From contig NW_024881994.1 of the NCBI RefSeq assembly GCF_019059575.1, forward strand, positions 186,001 through 250,000: a stretch of DNA of 64,000 bases, written 5' to 3'. The notes below the pieces were generated by a model. It was not told the origin of the DNA. It ran no database searches and saw only the letters and a list, made by a program, of their open reading frames with translations. Shown in pieces: positions 58,288 to 64,000 of this stretch; position 1 is the stretch's first letter, and each line of letters begins with the position of its first letter. This DNA comes from Amphibalanus amphitrite (lineage: Eukaryota > Arthropoda > Thecostraca > Balanomorpha > Balanidae). A program made the translations under genes and the position numbers.

Positions 58288-61200
58288 GACGCAACAAGGC
58301 GGCAAACCGTCTGACGGCGCCACAATGCGTCATACCTCGGGGGCGCAGGGGAGCGTGTCAGTCATACGCCGTCTGTACTATTGTTGTGGTCCCACGCCGC
58401 GGCCCCGCTCCCACGGCCCAAATGACGCCACGTACGGGTCTCGTCAGACGCTGTTGGCGTTACGGACCGTACCATGACGGACGTGACGGACCGCCGTCTC
58501 CGTCCAGACCGGCCGATAACGGGCTCCCGTCCCATGGACCTGTCCACAAGTCCGGGCGGTGATTTACGGAGCCCCGCTCATGATCGACAATACGCTACTG
58601 ATCGGCTCATGAGAAAGAGGGACAGGGGAGAGAGTGGGGAGGGTGGCACAATACCGTGCTCTCGGGAATGTCACTCGGTCGGCGACGGACGTGACGGACG
58701 TGACGTGACGTGTGACCCGCCGTGACACCGGCAGTCTGGGCCGGACCCGGCGGTTTGGGCGTGGGAACGGTGTGGTGGCGGCGGGTCGCGCGGTCACCGC
58801 GGCGTCCCGCTCGCCGCGGCAGGTGGCAAGTACGGGAAGGACGGCGGGCAGAGGGTGGGGGACGGAGGGAGAGGGGCAGAGGTCTGCTGCTGACCGTGGG
58901 AGGCGAGGTGCAGAGCGTGGGAGGATGAGGGGAGGGGAGGACGGGAGTGACATACGGCAGTTCGGAGAGAGGAAAAAGCTGCCTGACTGGGGAGGAGGTG
59001 ACTGGGAGGAGGTGACCAGGGTGGGAAGAGAGTCGCCCTTGGCGATGACGTAAAACAGAAACTACGACAACAAAATGCGCACTGAGCACAGAGTACCTGA
59101 GGCTGAGAAATATCGCCTCAGAGTTGAATAGAACATTACGGAGACATACAGACTACACGGGTACAGATATAACATTACATACAAAGGAAAACACAATGAG
59201 AACAAAAACTTCACCTCGTAACAAGAGTGTGAAACAGAGACGTGAAACAAGCGAGAGGTGCCAGCAGCCCCTGCCTGTATTGACGCAATCGCCGACTTTC
59301 TCTGAGGCGTCAGGCGGGTCGATTTGTTCCCATTATGGGTGTGGGAGCGAGGCACACCTGAATGACTAATAAGCACGGCACGGTGAGACTGAGAGGGCCG
59401 GCCGGGCGCCGCTCCCTGCCCGTCACACACATCAGTCCAAGTCTCACCCATTATCAGTTCCAGTCACATATGTATGTACATCATAAGTAATCACTCTCAG
59501 TATAGCATAACCCATTAACAGTCCCAGTCTTTAACCATCATCAGTACCCCCCCCCCCCACACACACACACACACTCGCCAGTCATCACCAGTCCCAGTCC
59601 CACCTGTCATCGCTCCCAGTCCCACCCACATCTGTCCGTCTTTGCAGTCCACCCCTTCCTGACCAGTCCGTCCAGTCCACAGTCGGACTGGGAGCTGCGC
59701 TGTGTAACGGACCCGGGTCGGATTTTATTGCTCCTCTCTGCCGGCCGGGAATTGCTGAGGAGGATGCTGGCCGGCCGACCGGCGCGGCCGCCGGGCGCTA
59801 TATAGGTCAGAGATGCCGCCGCCACTGCGATGAGAAGGCGCGGCGGTTACGGCGACGGTTGGCGGCGGCGTGGTAGTAATAGTGGAAACAGTGAGAGGAG
59901 GTGGTGAGCGGAGGGCAGTCGGCTGGACCTAGCAGCGCGACGCCACCCGCCGACGGGCGGAGAGCCGATGGATTGGCGTGCCGTTGCCGGTGAATTGGTC
60001 GGCAGGTGGGCGGACGAGCGGCTGATTGGAAAGCTACTCTCGACAGCCAGCACAGGCGGCGTACAGAGGCAGCCTTTTCAGAGCCTGCTGCCGGGAAGCG
60101 ACAAACAGGGTCGTGACGCGGCGCGGCTGGACGGCGGGTGGAGAGCAGCCGTCTGGACAGGCTCCGGTCGGCGCCGCGGCTCGGGGAGCGTCCGTGCAGA
60201 GGCGGCCGCGGTACAGCACGGGGCCGGTGGCCGCCAGGCCGATTTACGTCTGCCATGCTCGGCTGTTATTAGGTGGTCTCCTGGACCCGTGCAGCCGGTG
60301 CAGCACAGACCGGCCGTGGCTGCAGCCGCCGCACCGTTAGCCGGGCCGTGGCCGACCGTCGCCGCCGGCTCCGTCGCGCCGCCACTTTATCAGCGCCCGG
60401 CCGCCAGAATTGAATTATATGACATATAGTAATGATATTCTACGACGGCACGGCGCGGCGGCGGCCGGCAGCAGTGGGCCCCGGTCAGTGACCCGTGCCG
60501 GGCCGGTCGGCGCCGCGCCGCGCTCCAGCCTGCTCCGCCAGGGGGCGCCGGTCGGCCGCCGCGCGCCGACCATAGCACCGGCGGAAAAAGCGGCGGACGG
60601 GCGCCGCGCCGACAGCGACGATAGCAGCTGCTCGTCGATAGCGCCGATTACGTCCGGCGGAGGGTAACCGGTCCGACCACGACCGGCGGCTGACGGAGGA
60701 GCGAAGCGACCGGTCGCCGCGGACAGGGGCCGATAGTGATTGATATTGCATGTCCAGTTTTTGCCACCGGTGTCAGAGGCATGAGGCGAGCGATAACGAA
60801 TGTTCCGAGCCGGGGCGTGCCTAATTTGATTGCCGGCGCCGTGGGAAAGTGTGCTGAATGAACCCTGTTTGGTGAGAGCGGCCCCTTCGTTAGAGCTACT
60901 TTTTTGGAGCGCAGCAGCGCACAATCTCGCAGAGAGAAGCACACAAACGATGTTTTTCACCGTGCTATTCTCGATCGGATGATAACATCTCGGAGATCTT
61001 GAGCTTTTGCAACACCCTGTGGCGTCCGACACTAGGATTCCGGCGGCACACCAAAGCCGGAACGGTCGCTGTAGCGCTTGACACTTGTAAGGATTAATAA
61101 TGCTATTGTTGCTCACATAATTGGACACCTGCACGATAGGTGCAGAGGTAGACATACCGTACGTAATACGTCTTCAACAAGTACCCGTAACGAGTTGTCA

Positions 61201-61510
61201 AACCAACAAGCATGTACACTCGTTTACAAAGGATGATCACAGTGACAACTTCTTTCTTTTGCGTGCAATTGGTTTATGAGATCGTGCTTCTGCTTCGCGC
61301 TGCGTGCTTTGAACAGAAAACGCATCAATGACAGGTGCCCTATTTACAATAAAACCATGCTGTCCTGCACGTCTTGCATCATTGGACTGTCAGTTTTTTT
61401 GTGCTCAAATCCTTACTATCAAAACAGAACTTTGGGTAAAAAGCAAAAATAATTTGCCATGCATGCCTACATGTTTTGCAGATAAAATATTCAGGCATGC
61501 ATTGTTAGAG
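58288..61510. other. GC-rich region, no gene recognised
   Basis: TGACGGACG-type words cluster at 58470-58710. A poly-C plus (AC)n microsatellite lies at 59547-59574. A TATATAG word lies at 59801 with no supported exon. Long frames reflect composition. Confidence 0.4.
59547..59574 (+). repeat. Poly-C followed by (AC)n
   Basis: About 12 C followed by about 8 AC dinucleotides. Confidence 0.9.
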
Positions 61511-61511
61511 A

Positions 61512-61846
61512 ATACATTTTTTTTTAATAAATTTAGCTCGAATGTTTGAATGGACGGATTGACAGAGCCAGAGCCTACGCTAAGCAGAGCTTGTTGCGTA
61601 GACCCCGACCCCTACCGTCCGATCGCGCAATTCCGGGTAACGGGAGAATTTAGATGCCAAAGTTTAACGTGCCCTTCAAAGCCGGACACGGCCTGTCCCA
61701 CTCAACTGACTTCAACTGGCTGCGGCTGCTCCCACCAACCGCAGACCATCCCCATCAGGAGTCTCAAATATCGAGCGCCGGAGCGTCTCGAACCCGGGCT
61801 CTCACTACCGGGAGTCCAATGCTCTACCAACTGAGCTACGGGACAG
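61512..61846 (-). mobile_element. tRNA-derived SINE (or tRNA pseudogene with downstream body)
   Basis: Read on the minus strand: a pol III A box TAGCTCAGTTGG (61838-61827) with a paired GCTC/GAGC D-arm, and a B box GGTTCGAGACG (61794-61784) 33 nt further on, the tRNA spacing. Anticodon, T and acceptor stems do not pair properly, so it is not a functional tRNA. About 270 bp of unrelated body follows, ending in an A-rich tail (AAAAAAAAATG near 61513), as in SINEs. I found no clear target duplication. Confidence 0.6.
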
Positions 61847-63339
61847 GCAAATACCTAAAATACATAAAATACATAATACCTAATTCCTTGAAGAATAGTT
61901 AATTTTGAATAATCTGATTGTTCGCCAGGTGTTTTTGGATCACCATACTCGGCCATCCTTGATCGGCTTTTGTAAAACAACTGTATTTCTCAACTGATAA
62001 ATGGATTACGAATTCTTGATGCTATTAGATGTTAATTAATCTTCATGAACGTACTTATAGTATGTAGCTGTCACATCGCATGGCAACGACAAACGTCCTA
62101 AGCCTGCTCGTGCTGCGCGATTTCCGCGAACTCCGTTACCGAGGCGGCGCTCCAGCCGCCCAGGCCCGCTCTGGCCGCGGCCCGATCTGGGTCTCCGGGC
62201 CCGCTGTCACCGGCACAGGTGGTACCGATGCGCCGGAGATGGGTGACATGTCGCGCGCCGTGCCGCCCCGCCGGGGTCCGGTGCCAGACCACTGCCGGCG
62301 CGCAGAGACACCTGTTGCCAAGGAGTGTGGGCCAGCCGTGGCACGCGGAGTGTGAGGTGCAGGCTGGCGCTCTGGATCCTTCAACGATCCGGAGAGGGAA
62401 TGCGGATAAAGAGGTAGCTCTGCCTATTTTCCTTTGCCGTCGGATGTGTGGGTGGGGGGTGGGGGTGGGGACAGACCATGCCCCGCCATCTCAACGCCTG
62501 GCGGAGATCCATCATCCCACCGCTCTCCACCAAGACAGCGCCTATGTGAGAGGACCGCGGTGCCTGCGGCGCTCCGGTCCAGCCACCTGGCGCCTCAGAG
62601 GTGTCTGAGACGGCAGCCGAGTGGCCGAGAGACCCCTCCTCGGCAGCGACCGACTCAATGGACGGCCACTTTGATCGCGCCGACTCCAAAGGCGCCATTC
62701 AGGAGCCGGGCCGGCTGACGAAGTCAGAGAAAGACGCATGGTGATGGCGGCTTGACGCCCGCGTCAATGAGGTGCGCCTCGGATGCTTTGGATGGAAAAT
62801 ACTGCATCGGTGAGCACCAGTGCACTTGCTTGTAAGGAATTTCCCTTGGAATTCAGGTTTATCAAACATGAATGCACATGTGTTTCATGCATCGTGGCTC
62901 ATTTAACAAACATGTCGGAATGCACTTGCATACCGTTCCAGTTGCAATGATGCATAGCTTGGTGTTGAAACAGCACATATATACAGGCAATAGTGTCCTG
63001 CATATTTTTCACCGCTTTCCGAATCAGCCGGTCTAGTCTACATTCCTATACTCTGTTCCGTTTCAAGTTTGCAGCCGAAGTGCCCTGCTGAAAGCAGTGC
63101 GTGATTTCTTTATATACAGCTCTTACATTTTAAGACACAAATTCTTGAGCGGAGGAGCGATCTGCCGAAGAAACTCAGACTGCAAACTTGATGTGGAACA
63201 GACTATAGAAAGCCAAAATAAATGGCCGCATTAGTCTGATGATACCTGAATCAGCCTGTCAATATTCAGACTTCGACGGCACGTTGGCGCTGAGTCCCAG
63301 ATGAGCGCAGTCCCGTTCTGACGGCCCAGATCGGGGGCC
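61847..63339. other. No gene recognised
   Basis: Open frames at 62080-62720 on both strands are GC-driven. A donor-like site on the minus strand near 62141 lacks a partner. AT-rich from 62.8 kb. Confidence 0.35.
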
Positions 63340-63346
63340 TATATAG
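63340..63346 (+). promoter_or_regulatory. TATA box candidate
   Basis: TATATAG in a GC-rich context, 47 bp before an ATG in a strong context (63393). Confidence 0.4.
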
Positions 63347-63392
63347 CGACCGTCCGTTTGTGGGCGGAGCACCGGGCAGCTGCAGCCGAAAC

Positions 63393-63467
63393 ATGAGTAA
63401 CGAGAGCTGCTGCAAAGTCATTCAGCGCCTATATGGAGCTTTGTCCATGCTCCGGAGCAAGGTGTGA
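63393..63467 (+). CDS. Possible TATA-driven first exon or 24-aa ORF, unknown
   Basis: ATG at 63393 in the context GAAACATGA opens MSNESCCKVIQRLYGALSML with RSK, followed by AAG/GTGTGA. This reads either as a splice donor after 23 codons or as Val-stop (TGA 63465-63467). The TATA box position and ATG context favour a real transcription start; the remainder of the gene would lie further right. I do not recognise the peptide. Confidence 0.3.
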   Translation: MSNESCCKVIQRLYGALSMLRSKV

Positions 63468-64000
63468 CGCTGCACTGTTAGTGCATACTGCACAATCAGC
63501 GGCGGCCATCACCAGTTTTGACGGCTCGACTATCGCTCAGCATACTGTAGCCAGGCCTTTCTGCGATGCAAAGTGGGCCTGCATTCCGAGTTCGCTCGGC
63601 TTGTGTGCATATTCCGCCCATCAACTGGATGAGAGCATCAGGCCATACCGGTATGAACGTCCACACGGCGATTTACCGAACACACAGTGCCGAGAGACTC
63701 TGCAGTTCGGCATTGCTCGGATACCGACGTCATTTCATAAACATCCAGTCGTCGATGACAGATCGTTTGGTAAAAACGAGACCGACTAGCCGTCCCAGCA
63801 GGCAGGCACACAGCGGCGACGGCGCGGCGGGTCAGGCCGGCCGGGCGCAGTGCCCTGCACGGTCAGTCGTTATGCACGAACCTCGGCAGTCGATTGTGGG
63901 CGTGAGCCGCACTGACGACCGCTTGAGCAGCCGGATAGCGGGCATTCCTGACATAGCTGCAGCTGATGAATTGCTGCATCTGATCTTTCGGCGCAGCTGC
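63468..64000. other. No further gene recognised
   Basis: A 118-codon plus-strand frame at 63433-63789 is open but has no family support; it overlaps the candidate short exon in another frame. Confidence 0.35.

Noticed and set aside
59797..59812. TATATAG promoter with an ATG shortly after
   Set aside because: The frame after the ATG is short and GC-driven, and the word is palindromic enough to read on either strand.
62080..62739. Overlapping frames of 65-129 codons with some natural-looking peptides
   Set aside because: Both strands are equally open in GC-rich DNA; a donor-like GTAACG near 62141 is weak and lacks a partner.

Overview
This is eukaryotic nuclear DNA, almost certainly from an arthropod. 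It has spliced genes with GT..AG introns, a biogenic-amine GPCR exon of invertebrate type, a lowfat/LIX1 orthologue, and a dense load of animal transposable elements. The GC-rich, CpG-rich intergenic DNA and long TE-filled introns would suit a crustacean such as a barnacle, but the species is an inference.

Layout. 1-3.7 kb: a possible small two-exon minus-strand gene (720-1311) beside featureless DNA. 4.0-5.2 kb: a 29/28-bp minisatellite. 7.8-9.4 kb: the 3' end of a non-LTR retrotransposon with a restriction-like endonuclease domain. 10.1-10.9 kb: a repeat element rich in CACGTG palindromes. 11.7-12.3 kb: the first coding exon of an alpha2-adrenergic-like octopamine receptor (minus strand). 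12.6-15.2 kb: a dead Tc1/mariner element split by a non-autonomous hAT element.

19.4-43.8 kb: six coding exons on the minus strand join without a phase conflict into a 265-residue lowfat/LIX1 protein. Its introns hold a Ty3/gypsy LTR retrotransposon (32.7-38.5 kb, identical 256-bp LTRs, open gag and pol) and three members of a TTAA-flanked, piggyBac-like MITE family. A fourth member lies upstream at 57.3-58.3 kb.

43.8-64 kb: mostly GC-rich non-coding DNA with a 51-bp minisatellite, a 56-bp perfect palindrome, a GATC-packed hAT-like element, one piggyBac-like MITE, a tRNA-derived SINE and a possible TATA-driven short first exon near the right edge.

The most unusual signal is the MITE family. 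All four copies share TTAA-type target duplications, CCCT-starting terminal inverted repeats, terminal G-run/C-run hairpins, and interiors packed with AGGTCA/TGACCT, the half-site bound by nuclear hormone receptors (about 50 exact copies by eye in about 3.9 kb). Three copies sit in lowfat introns.
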